Assembly (NCBI GenBank): GCA_030038955.1
Contig: JASHQV010000093.1
Location: 1 to 5,293, forward strand
Length of the DNA: 5,293 nt
Direction: 5' to 3'
From: Solirubrobacteraceae bacterium
Lineage (GTDB): Bacteria > Actinomycetota > Thermoleophilia > Solirubrobacterales > Solirubrobacteraceae
Shown here: positions 1 to 5,293 of the stretch, in pieces
How the letters are laid out: each line of letters opens with the position of its first letter
Position numbering within the stretch: the stretch's first letter is position 1
Notes under the pieces: generated by a model
The model's database searches: none
Told to the model about the DNA's origin: nothing
The model's input: the letters and a program-made list of their open reading frames with translations, nothing else
Translations under genes and position numbers: made by a program

Positions 1-841
1 ACGGAATCCGCTCGAGCTCGTGCAGTGTCTCGGCGTTGCGCGCGGCGACCACCGGCGAATGCGGCGCCGCATCCAGCGGTGCCGCCAGCGGCTCCGCGCA
101 GCGCGGGAAGCTGACCAGGCCGCCGGCCTCGCGCACGATCAGCTGACCCGCGGCCGCGTCGAAGCCGCGACAGTTGTGCAACGACACGAGCCCGTCGAGG
201 CGGTCGGCCGCCACCTGGCACAGCGAGGCGGCGATCGTGCCCATCGCCCGCAGCCGGTAGGCGGCGGTCACGAGCTGGTCGATCGACGCCTGTACCCAGC
301 GGGGATCGGCCGACTCGATCCCCAGCGCCTCGAGGCGGCCATCGCGGCCGCGGCGCTCATCCAGCGCGCGGTCGAGCTGCCGCCCGTTGAGCCAGGCACC
401 CGCGCCCCGACGCGCCCACCACTCCTCGCGCGGCCCGAAGTCGTAGACGTAGCCGAAGTCCACGTCCGCCATCGTCGGCCCGCCGGCGACCGCCACCGAC
501 AGCGCGTGGTGGGGGAGGCCGCGCTTGGCGTTCAGCGAGCCGTCGATCGGGTCGATCACGACCCGCACGCAGCGGTCGCCAAAGTCGATCTCGCCGCGCT
601 CCTCGGACAGCGCGCTGAACCGGTGGCCCTGGTCGTGGAGTCGCTCCAGCTCGTCGAGCACGATCGCTTCGGCGGACTCGTCGATCACCAGCGTGCGATC
701 GCCGCCGCGGCCGCGCCAGCCGGTCTCGACCGCGCGCTCGGCGATGCTGCCGGTCCGCGACAGCATCTCGCCCAGACGCTCGCTGGCGCGGCGGCACGCG
801 CCCAGCCAGTCGACCTCGTTGACGGAGCGGACGTCGTCCAT
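1..841 (-). CDS. Inositol monophosphatase family (IMPase/FBPase-like) phosphatase, 3' end cut off by window
   Basis: This is a metal-dependent sugar or inositol phosphate phosphatase, presumably cytosolic; no signal peptide or membrane segment is seen. The 280 visible residues carry the family signatures in order: an acidic SEERGE segment at about 79-84 (E80 as metal ligand), the DPIDGS motif at 97-102 (D97 and D100 as metal ligands), and a FDAAAG motif at 227-232 matching the usual WDxAAG, with Phe in place of Trp and D228 kept. RAMGTIAASLCQVAADRLDG before it is also typical. Family members are usually about 250-280 residues, so little is probably missing, but no stop is reached before base 1. 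The ATG at 841 directly follows an in-frame GTG (844), and an in-frame TGA lies 15 bases upstream, so the start is nearly fixed. Shine-Dalgarno support is weak (AGGTCGG). It diverges from the helicase-nuclease with 9 bp between start codons. The substrate (inositol phosphate, fructose bisphosphate or another) cannot be told from these residues. Confidence 0.93.
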   Translation of the reverse strand, partial: MDDVRSVNEVDWLGACRRASERLGEMLSRTGSIAERAVETGWRGRGGDRTLVIDESAEAIVLDELERLHDQGHRFSALSEERGEIDFGDRCVRVVIDPIDGSLNAKRGLPHHALSVAVAGGPTMADVDFGYVYDFGPREEWWARRGAGAWLNGRQLDRALDERRGRDGRLEALGIESADPRWVQASIDQLVTAAYRLRAMGTIAASLCQVAADRLDGLVSLHNCRGFDAAAGQLIVREAGGLVSFPRCAEPLAAPLDAAPHSPVVAARNAETLHELERIP

Positions 842-849
842 CACCGACC

Positions 850-855
850 TATGCT
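850..855 (+). promoter_or_regulatory. Possible -10 box (TATGCT) for leaderless start of the helicase-nuclease
   Basis: TATGCT fits the actinobacterial TANNNT -10 pattern. It lies seven bases before the in-frame GTG at 863, the usual distance from a -10 box to a leaderless start codon. No Shine-Dalgarno sequence is seen before either the ATG at 851 or the GTG at 863. A TTGACG at 819-824 resembles a -35 box but is 25 bases away, too far for a normal spacer. If real, the box overlaps the ATG at 851, which would make GTG 863 the true start. Confidence 0.35.
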
Positions 856-3800
856 GTCAGACGTGAGCGGAGCCCCAACCGCCGCCACCGAGGACTGGCG
901 GACGCTGGTCGATCACGCCGGCGGTCCGCTGGTCGTGCGCGGCCCGGCCGGCAGCGGCAAGACCGAGCTGCTGCTCGAACGCTTCCTGTGGCTCGTCGAG
1001 CAGGGGCTGATGCCCGACCGAATCGCATGGATCGCGCCGACCGCGGCGCGTGTCGAGGCCGCGCGGGTGCGGCTCGAGCAGGCGCTGCGCGACGGCTACA
1101 GCGAGCTCGTGGTGGCGACGCCGGCGCAGCTGGCGGCGCTGATCCTGCGCCGCGCCGGCAGCTATCCGGAGCTGCCCGACGCGATCCTCGGCCAGGGCGA
1201 CCGGCTGGCGATGCTCGCCGAGCGGATCGACCAGCTGCCGTTGCGGCACCACGATTTCGCCGGCAACGCGGGTGCGTTGCTGGGACGCTTCATCCGCCGC
1301 ATCGACCGGCTCGAGGCGGAGCTCGTGGACGCCGACGCGTTTGCCGCCTGGGCGGCCGGCCGCGACGATCCGGCGGAACGCGAGTTCGCCGAGGTGTTCC
1401 GGGCACACGAGCAGATGCTGCGAGACGCCGGCGCCTGCGACGAGCGCGACCTCGTGCGGCTCGCGCTGCGGCTGCTCGGCGAGCGTCCTGCCGCGCGCCA
1501 GCCGTTCGAGCACGTGCTCGTCGACGACGCTCAGGAGCTGGACCTCGCGCCCGCCCGGCTGGTGGCCGCCGTCGGCGGGCGACACCTGACGGTCGCCGGC
1601 GACCCGCTCGCGGGCCTGCGCCGGTTCCGGGGCGCGGCCGCCGCCCGGCTCGACGGCTTCGAGGGCGCAGCCGGGCAGGCGGTGCAGCTGCTGGGCTCTC
1701 ACCGCTGCTCGCCGGCGGTGATGCAGGCCGCGTGGGCGCTCGGGTTGGGCGACGCCGCCTCATCCGAGAGCGAGCTGCAAGCGGGCGATCCGGCGGAGCG
1801 GACGGTGGCGTTCTGGCGATGCGCCAACGAGCGCGCCCAGGCCCAGGCGGTGGCGGCGGAGATCGAGCGGCTGATCGCGCACGAGGAGGTGGCGCCCGGA
1901 CGCATCGCGGTGGTCGTGCCGGAGATCTCGCTGGCGGGTCAGGCCGTGTCGGTCGCGCTCGAGGAGCGCGCCGTTCCCCACCGGCTGATCGGCGAGGCCG
2001 CGTTCTTCCAGCGCGCCGAGATCCGTGACCTGTTGGCGTGGCTGCGGCTGCTGGCGGACCCCGGTGACGCCGCCGCCGTCGTTCGTGCGCTGGCGCGCCC
2101 ACCGATCGACCTGCGCTCGATCGACATCGCCCGCTGTACCCAGATCGCCCGCCGGCGCAAGCTCGACATGGTCGCAGCGCTGGCCGCCGCGACCGAGTCA
2201 CCCCAGGTGCCACCCGAGGCGCGCGAGCGCATCCGCGTGTTCCTCAAGCTTTACCGGGCCGGCGCCGCGCAGATCGACACGGTCCGCCCCGACCTCTACG
2301 TACACCGGCTGATCGAGCGGATCGGGCTGCGCCGGCAGCAGCTGTTCGCTGCCCAGGCGGACGTCGTCGAGCGGCTGCGGGCGCTCGCTCGCTTCGGCGA
2401 GCTGGCCGGCGCCTACGTCGGCCGCGCGCCGCAGGCGACGCCACGCGAGTTCGCCCGCTCGATCGCGGCGGTGGCCGACTTCGGGCTGCGCGAGCACGAG
2501 GACCCGGAGCTGGTCAGCCCCGCGGCCGTGCAGGTGCTAGGACTCGATGCCACTGGCGGGCTCGAGGTCGATCACGTGTTCGTGCTCGGGCTGGGGGCGG
2601 GTCTGAGCGTGCCGCCTCCCGAGCCGATCCCCGACGAGCTGCTGCATGAGCAGCTGCCTCCCGACGACGAGCGGTCCCGGGCGGCGGTGCTCCGCAGCCG
2701 CCTGTACGGGGCGGTCAGCCGCGCCCGCCGCCGGGCGGTGCTGAGCTATCCGTGCGCGGCAGATCGGGGACCGGCGACCGCTCCGGCCGAGCTCGTGGAG
2801 GCGGCCCGGCGGGCGCTGGCGGTCCCCTGGGAGGACAAGGACGAGGAGCTGTTCGGCCCAGATGAGACGCTCCAGTCGACCTACCGGCTGGTGCGCGACG
2901 AGCTGCTCGAGGGGACGATCCGCGCCGGCGCGCGGCTCGGCGAGCTGCGCTTCGACACCGACCTCGACGTCTCGCACGCGGTCGTCCGCTACCTCGAGCT
3001 GCTGAAGCTCGCGGCGCTGCTGTCACGGCCCGACGGGCAGGGGGTGGCGGAGGCGCTCGGGGACGTCAACGCCCGCATCGGCCAGGCGGTCACCGCCGAG
3101 CAGCGCGAGATCTTTGGCTCGTCGCTGTTGGACGAGTACCTGTTGGACGCCGAGCGCGACGCGCGCCGGCGCGCCCAGGTCGTGGCAGCGCGGGACGAGC
3201 CCTCGCTCGAGCGCTTCCTGCCGCTGCGCGGCGACGGCGTGGTGCTGTCGGCGACCGACATTGACAGCTACCGCGCGTGCCCGCTGCGCTACAAGTTCGC
3301 GCGCATCTTCCGGATCCCGCAGGAGCCGACGCTGCACCAGCGCTTCGGGATCCTGATGCACCAGGTGCTCGAGCGCTACCACGGCGGCGGCGACTCGTTC
3401 GGCGCCGCTGACTCCTCGCCGGCGCCGCTCGCCGAGCTGCTCGGCCTGCTCGACGCGGGCTGGCGTCGTGGTGGCTTCGGCGACTCCGAGGAGGAGCGGC
3501 AGCTGCGCGGCAAGGCGGCGGCGGCGCTCGCGCGCTACCACGAGCGGGCGAGCTCCGAGGACGCGCAGCCGCTGTGGTTCGAGCGGCAGTTCACCTTCCA
3601 CCTCGGGCCGCATCTGCTGCGGGGGCGGGTCGATCGCGTCGACCGGACTGAGAGCGGCGAGTACGAGCTGATCGACTACAAGACTGGGCGACCGAAGACC
3701 GCGGCGCAGCTGTCCGAGGACGTGCAGCTGTCGCTGTACGCGGTCGGTGCCCGCGAGGCGTGGGGCCTCGAGGCCTCGCGCGGGGCCTACTACTACCTGC

Positions 3801-3973
3801 TCGACGACGAGAAGGTGGCGGTCCCTGGCGACGAGGAGCGGGCCGAGTGGATCCGCTCGGTCGCGGTGCAGGTGGCCGACGGGATCCGAGCCCAGGAGTT
3901 CGAGCCGACGCCATCGCTGCAGGCCTGCTCGGCCTGCGACTACCGGCTGGTGTGCCCCGCGGCGGAGCACTGA
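851..3973 (+). CDS. UvrD/RecB-type helicase-nuclease subunit (AdnAB/AddB-like) with degraded helicase motifs
   Basis: Probable DNA double-strand-break resection enzyme or subunit, 1040 residues, close to the size of mycobacterial AdnA and AdnB. The N-terminal SF1 helicase part has an intact Walker A, GPAGSGKT at 31-38. The other motifs are eroded: no Q-motif glutamine; motif II is VDDAQ (D225, D226) instead of DExQ; motif III is GDPLAGLRRFRGA (250-262), with Ala254 where Gln is expected; the motif V region reads LDATGGLE (565-572) instead of IHxSKGLE. The motif IV Arg (R285) and the motif VI SRAR (R624) remain. The C-terminal RecB-type nuclease (about 795-1040) is complete: H837, D928 in GRVDRVD, D942 and K944 in IDYKTG, and Q959/Y963 in QLSLY. 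C810 plus C1026, C1029 and C1035 (CX2CX5C) match the Fe-S cluster cysteines of AddB. No second subunit lies next to it in the window. ATG 851 is used here; GTG 863 (1036 aa) is a good alternative. An open frame continues upstream to base 20 but runs antisense through the phosphatase gene and is not the start. Confidence 0.93.
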   Translation: MLSDVSGAPTAATEDWRTLVDHAGGPLVVRGPAGSGKTELLLERFLWLVEQGLMPDRIAWIAPTAARVEAARVRLEQALRDGYSELVVATPAQLAALILRRAGSYPELPDAILGQGDRLAMLAERIDQLPLRHHDFAGNAGALLGRFIRRIDRLEAELVDADAFAAWAAGRDDPAEREFAEVFRAHEQMLRDAGACDERDLVRLALRLLGERPAARQPFEHVLVDDAQELDLAPARLVAAVGGRHLTVAGDPLAGLRRFRGAAAARLDGFEGAAGQAVQLLGSHRCSPAVMQAAWALGLGDAASSESELQAGDPAERTVAFWRCANERAQAQAVAAEIERLIAHEEVAPGRIAVVVPEISLAGQAVSVALEERAVPHRLIGEAAFFQRAEIRDLLAWLRLLADPGDAAAVVRALARPPIDLRSIDIARCTQIARRRKLDMVAALAAATESPQVPPEARERIRVFLKLYRAGAAQIDTVRPDLYVHRLIERIGLRRQQLFAAQADVVERLRALARFGELAGAYVGRAPQATPREFARSIAAVADFGLREHEDPELVSPAAVQVLGLDATGGLEVDHVFVLGLGAGLSVPPPEPIPDELLHEQLPPDDERSRAAVLRSRLYGAVSRARRRAVLSYPCAADRGPATAPAELVEAARRALAVPWEDKDEELFGPDETLQSTYRLVRDELLEGTIRAGARLGELRFDTDLDVSHAVVRYLELLKLAALLSRPDGQGVAEALGDVNARIGQAVTAEQREIFGSSLLDEYLLDAERDARRRAQVVAARDEPSLERFLPLRGDGVVLSATDIDSYRACPLRYKFARIFRIPQEPTLHQRFGILMHQVLERYHGGGDSFGAADSSPAPLAELLGLLDAGWRRGGFGDSEEERQLRGKAAAALARYHERASSEDAQPLWFERQFTFHLGPHLLRGRVDRVDRTESGEYELIDYKTGRPKTAAQLSEDVQLSLYAVGAREAWGLEASRGAYYYLLDDEKVAVPGDEERAEWIRSVAVQVADGIRAQEFEPTPSLQACSACDYRLVCPAAEH

Positions 3974-3988
3974 GGCGCCGCGTGCCAG

Positions 3989-4023
3989 GTGCCCTCGTCG
4001 CGGGTGTGCCCGTGGCGGGACAC
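3989..4023 (+). repeat. Hairpin of repeat unit 1
   Basis: The left arm GTGCCCTCGTCGCGGG (3989-4004), loop TGTG (4005-4008) and right arm CCCGTGGCGGGACAC (4009-4023) pair along almost their whole length as RNA. Pairing includes three G-U pairs, one bulged C in the left arm and one C-A mismatch (C against A4020). No T-run follows, so it is not a classical intrinsic terminator. Confidence 0.75.
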
Positions 4024-4041
4024 TGAGGCGCTGCGCGCCAG

Positions 4042-4076
4042 GTGCCCTTGCCGCGGGTGTGCCCGTGGCGGGGCAC
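4042..4076 (+). repeat. Hairpin of repeat unit 2, the best paired of the three
   Basis: The left arm GTGCCCTTGCCGCGGG (4042-4057), TGTG loop (4058-4061) and right arm CCCGTGGCGGGGCAC (4062-4076) give 15 pairs with a single bulged C and no mismatch, counting G-U pairs. Compared with unit 1, the two left-arm changes (C to T and T to C) turn a C-G pair into U-G and a U-G pair into C-G. The right-arm A to G change repairs the unit 1 mismatch. Confidence 0.8.
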
Positions 4077-4094
4077 TGAGGCGCTGCGTGCCAG

Positions 4095-4129
4095 GTGCCC
4101 TCGTCGCGGGTGTGCCCGTCGCGGAGCGC
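4095..4129 (+). repeat. Hairpin of repeat unit 3, partly degraded
   Basis: The left arm (4095-4110) is identical to that of unit 1 and the loop is TGTG (4111-4114). The right arm CCCGTCGCGGAGCGC (4115-4129) has diverged and introduces two mismatches (C-C and C-A) while keeping the outer closing pairs. Its GCGGAGC tail resembles the coding end of the helicase-nuclease (GCGGAGCAC) more than the tails of units 1 and 2, so similar sequence bounds the array on both sides. Confidence 0.7.
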
Positions 4130-4143
4130 GGGGCGCGCAGGCA

Positions 4144-4176
4144 CCGGGGCGCTGGCCCCAAGGCCAGCGCCCCCGG
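4144..4176. terminator. Probable bidirectional transcription terminator hairpin between convergent genes
   Basis: GGGGCGCTGGCC (4146-4157) and GGCCAGCGCCCC (4162-4173) are a perfect 12-bp inverted repeat around a CCAA loop. A further CC/GG pair at the base follows one bulged C. It lies 12 bases past the PAC2 stop codon and about 170 bases past the helicase-nuclease stop. There is no T-run on either strand, so it would be an I-shaped terminator, a form often reported in high-GC actinobacteria. The palindrome is seen directly; the terminator role is inferred from position and structure. Confidence 0.7.
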
Positions 4177-4185
4177 CAAGACCGC

Positions 4186-5070
4186 TCAGCTCGGCGGCCG
4201 TCCCGGCGGCTCGCCGCCGCGCTGGCGCAGGAACCGCTGCAGGTCTCGCGCGATCGACTCTCCCGACGGCAGCTCGGTGACGTCATCCTGCTCATCGATC
4301 GCCGCCTGCTCGAGCCGCTCGACGAACGCCTGCACATCGGGGTCGCTCTGGACGGCGGCGTTGACCTGGCGCTCGTAGTCGCTTGCGGCCTGCTCCAGGT
4401 CGCTTGCGTCGATCACCACGCCGACGAGCCCCTCGAGCTTGCGCACCAGCGCCAACGCTGCCTTCGGGTTGGGGCTGGCGGCGATGTAGTGGGGCACCGC
4501 CGCCCACAGGCTCGCCGACGGCAGCCCCGCTGCCTGGCAGGCGCCGTGCAGCACGCCGACGATCCCGGTCGGCCCCTCATAGGTCGACTGGGTCAGTCCG
4601 AGGCGCTGCACCAGCACCGGATCCGAGGCCAGCCCGGTGACCGCGATCGGGCGCGTGTGGGGGACGTCGGCCAGCAACGCGCCAAGGGTGACGACGAGCT
4701 GCACGCCGATCGCCTCGACGAGCTCGATGATCAGTGTCGTGAAGCCGCGCCAGCGAAACGACGGCTCGCTGCCGCCGAGCAGGATCAGATCACGCGGCGC
4801 GCGCGGGATCCGGACCTCGTACAGCTCCACCGCCGGCCACTCGATCGCGCGGGTCTGGCCGTCCGCCATCTTGATCCGCGGGCGGGTCGCCTGGAAGTCG
4901 TAGAACTCCTCGGGGTCGATCGTCGCGAACCGCTGCGCGTCGAATGACTCGCCGACGAAGCTGAGCGCGGAGGAGGCGGCGTCGGCGGCATCGTTCCAGC
5001 CGCGGAACGCGCACACCAGCGCCGGCGCTCGGAGGCCGTCGGGACGGTAGCTCCACTCGAGCGGGTTCAC
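4186..5070 (-). CDS. PAC2 family protein (proteasome assembly chaperone 2-like)
   Basis: Belongs to the PAC2 family (Pfam PF09754), related to eukaryotic and archaeal proteasome assembly chaperones; the function of the actinobacterial members is not settled. Counted from the GTG at 5070 it has 294 residues. Family hallmarks are the N-terminal AFRGWNDAADAASSAL, IDPEEFYDFQATRP, LILLGGSEPSFRW, and a GLASDPVLVQRLGLTQSTYEG segment that is cut short here. The acidic C-terminal part ends in LPSGESIARDLQRFLRQ and a proline-rich tail. The tail ends PPS and has no HbYX motif of the kind used by archaeal proteasome-binding relatives. Two ATGs at 5118 and 5115 would add up to 16 residues but have no Shine-Dalgarno site. 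The GTG at 5070 has AGGCGG six bases upstream and places the start just before NPLEW, where homologues I recall begin. It converges on the helicase-nuclease and is followed by the hairpin at 4144-4176. Confidence 0.93.
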   Translation of the reverse strand: MNPLEWSYRPDGLRAPALVCAFRGWNDAADAASSALSFVGESFDAQRFATIDPEEFYDFQATRPRIKMADGQTRAIEWPAVELYEVRIPRAPRDLILLGGSEPSFRWRGFTTLIIELVEAIGVQLVVTLGALLADVPHTRPIAVTGLASDPVLVQRLGLTQSTYEGPTGIVGVLHGACQAAGLPSASLWAAVPHYIAASPNPKAALALVRKLEGLVGVVIDASDLEQAASDYERQVNAAVQSDPDVQAFVERLEQAAIDEQDDVTELPSGESIARDLQRFLRQRGGEPPGRPPS

Positions 5071-5099
5071 CACGAACCGCCTGGATGCTGAGACTGCAT
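5067..5099 (-). CDS. Possible 10-residue leader ORF (MQSQHPGGSW) overlapping the PAC2 start
   Basis: An ATG at 5099 lies exactly seven bases after a TANNNT box (TACGGT, 5112-5107) and opens a ten-codon ORF. Its TGA (5069-5067) overlaps the GTG start of PAC2 (5070-5068) in a GTGA junction, the arrangement of translationally coupled genes. The AGGCGG ribosome site lies inside this ORF. If PAC2 instead starts at ATG 5118, this ORF is only an out-of-frame coincidence. The peptide resembles nothing I recognise. Confidence 0.25.
   Translation of the reverse strand: MQSQHPGGSW
5077..5082 (-). promoter_or_regulatory. Shine-Dalgarno site (AGGCGG) deciding the PAC2 start
   Basis: AGGCGG on the minus strand is one base off AGGAGG. 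It is six bases from the GTG at 5070 and three from the adjacent GTG at 5073. Nothing comparable precedes the ATGs at 5118 and 5115, so this site favours GTG 5070 as the PAC2 start. Confidence 0.55.
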
Positions 5100-5106
5100 C
5101 CGGTTC

Positions 5107-5112
5107 ACCGTA
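5107..5112 (-). promoter_or_regulatory. Possible -10 box (TACGGT) for PAC2
   Basis: TACGGT on the minus strand fits TANNNT and would place transcription start near 5099, about 30 bases before the GTG at 5070. No clear -35 box is seen. It lies within the 54 bp between the preferred PAC2 start and the divergent exoribonuclease start. Confidence 0.3.
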
Positions 5113-5124
5113 CATCATGGGTTG

Positions 5125-5293
5125 ATGGCGACCGCGCAGACGATCAGCGCCCTGCGGGCGGGCGACGAGGTCGACGGCGTGTTCGCGTGCACGCGCAAGG
5201 ACCGGCTCAGCACTCGCAGCGGCTCGCCTTATCTGGCGCTGGAGCTGCGCGATCGCACCGGCGTGATGCCGGCGCGGGCGTTCCGGGACGCCG
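5125..5293 (+). CDS. OB-fold protein, probable YhaM-like 3'-5' exoribonuclease, N-terminus only
   Basis: The 56 visible residues start MATAQTISALRAGDEVDGVF and continue into an OB-fold nucleic-acid-binding segment. The core SGSPYLALELRDRTGVMPARAF (residues about 32-53) closely follows the NGKPFLTLxLxDxSGxIxAKLW pattern at the N-terminus of YhaM. YhaM-type enzymes carry this OB-fold ahead of an HD-type phosphohydrolase domain that trims RNA from the 3' end; that catalytic domain would lie beyond base 5293. The ATG at 5125 is preceded by an in-frame TTG (5122) and by no convincing Shine-Dalgarno site. It diverges from PAC2. The OB-fold is well supported; the exoribonuclease identity is inferred from this part alone, and another OB-fold protein remains possible. 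Confidence 0.75.
   Translation, partial: MATAQTISALRAGDEVDGVFACTRKDRLSTRSGSPYLALELRDRTGVMPARAFRDA

Larger units (their letters stand above)
3949..4129. repeat. Tandem array of 53-bp hairpin-forming units, about 3.4 copies
   Basis: Three consecutive 53-bp units start at 3971, 4024 and 4077. Units 1 and 2 match at 48 of 53 positions, units 1 and 3 at 48, and units 2 and 3 at 47. A degenerate partial copy of about 22 bases (3949-3970) is the coding end of the helicase-nuclease, so the first full unit begins at that gene's TGA. Each unit contains two arms around a TGTG loop. The period is not a multiple of three, so no constant protein repeat is encoded, although open frames cross the array on the minus strand. 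The array sits between the 3' ends of two convergent genes. It is not a CRISPR array: the units abut directly and there are no variable spacers. Role unknown; candidates are transcript 3'-end structures, a convergent-gene terminator cluster, or a REP-like intergenic repeat. Confidence 0.9.

Noticed and set aside
819..824. TTGACG as a -35 box for the helicase-nuclease
   Set aside because: The only nearby TANNNT box is 25 bases downstream, outside normal spacing, and no -10 box is found 16-18 bases away.
20..850. Open plus-strand extension upstream of the helicase-nuclease, 277 codons
   Set aside because: It runs antisense to the phosphatase, whose conserved motifs are clear on the minus strand. 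The translated extension is low-complexity Arg/Ala-rich sequence, and family members start shortly before Walker A. High GC makes stop-free antisense frames common.
3989..4076. Repeat hairpins as classical intrinsic terminators
   Set aside because: No T-run follows any of the stems on either strand, so at most they could act as I-shaped terminators or other RNA structures.
3971..4129. CRISPR array
   Set aside because: The 53-bp units abut directly with no unique spacers, there are only three copies, and no cas gene is near.
3023..4144. Long minus-strand open frame antisense to the helicase-nuclease 3' part and across the repeats
   Set aside because: It has no recognisable domain and Arg/Pro/His-rich composition typical of a GC-rich shadow frame. 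The opposite strand encodes the well-supported nuclease domain.
4042..4947. Plus-strand open frame of 301 codons antisense to PAC2
   Set aside because: The PAC2 family motifs on the minus strand account for this DNA; the plus-strand translation shows no family resemblance.

Overview
The window is GC-rich chromosomal DNA with the strong G/C third-position codon preference of a high-GC actinobacterium. The proteins look most like those I know from the Thermoleophilia/Solirubrobacterales branch. That placement is inference from family resemblance, not a search result. There are four real genes in two divergent pairs. The only non-coding stretch of any size is a 212-bp gap between the convergent 3' ends of the two middle genes. 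No tRNA, rRNA, CRISPR array, insertion sequence or phage gene is visible.

Layout. (1) 1-841, minus: inositol-monophosphatase/FBPase-like phosphatase, cut by the left edge so its C-terminus is missing. (2) 851-3973, plus: a 1040-residue UvrD/RecB-type helicase-nuclease of the AdnAB/AddB kind. It has an intact Walker A, several degraded helicase motifs, a complete RecB-type nuclease site and four cysteines spaced as in Fe-S nucleases. (3) 3949-4129: a tandem array of three 53-bp units, each able to fold into a long hairpin with a TGTG loop. The array begins inside the last codons of the helicase-nuclease gene. (4) 4144-4176: a nearly perfect GC-rich hairpin that could stop transcription from both sides. 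(5) 4186-5070 (or 5118), minus: PAC2-family protein. (6) 5125-5293, plus: the N-terminal OB-fold of what is probably a YhaM-like 3'-5' exoribonuclease, cut by the right edge.

The start regions are very compact. The phosphatase and helicase-nuclease start codons are 9 bp apart. The PAC2 and exoribonuclease starts are 6 bp apart on the longest reading, or 54 bp apart on the start I prefer. A TANNNT box seven bases before a GTG suggests leaderless expression of the helicase-nuclease. The PAC2 gene may have a short leaderless leader ORF whose stop overlaps its GTG start.

The genes do not form one pathway. Two act on nucleic acids (double-strand-break end processing and probable RNA trimming), one is a metabolic phosphatase and one is a proteasome-assembly-chaperone-like protein. 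The most unusual items are the hairpin array, in which every arm difference between units 1 and 2 keeps or improves pairing, and the helicase-nuclease with a decayed motor and no partner subunit beside it.
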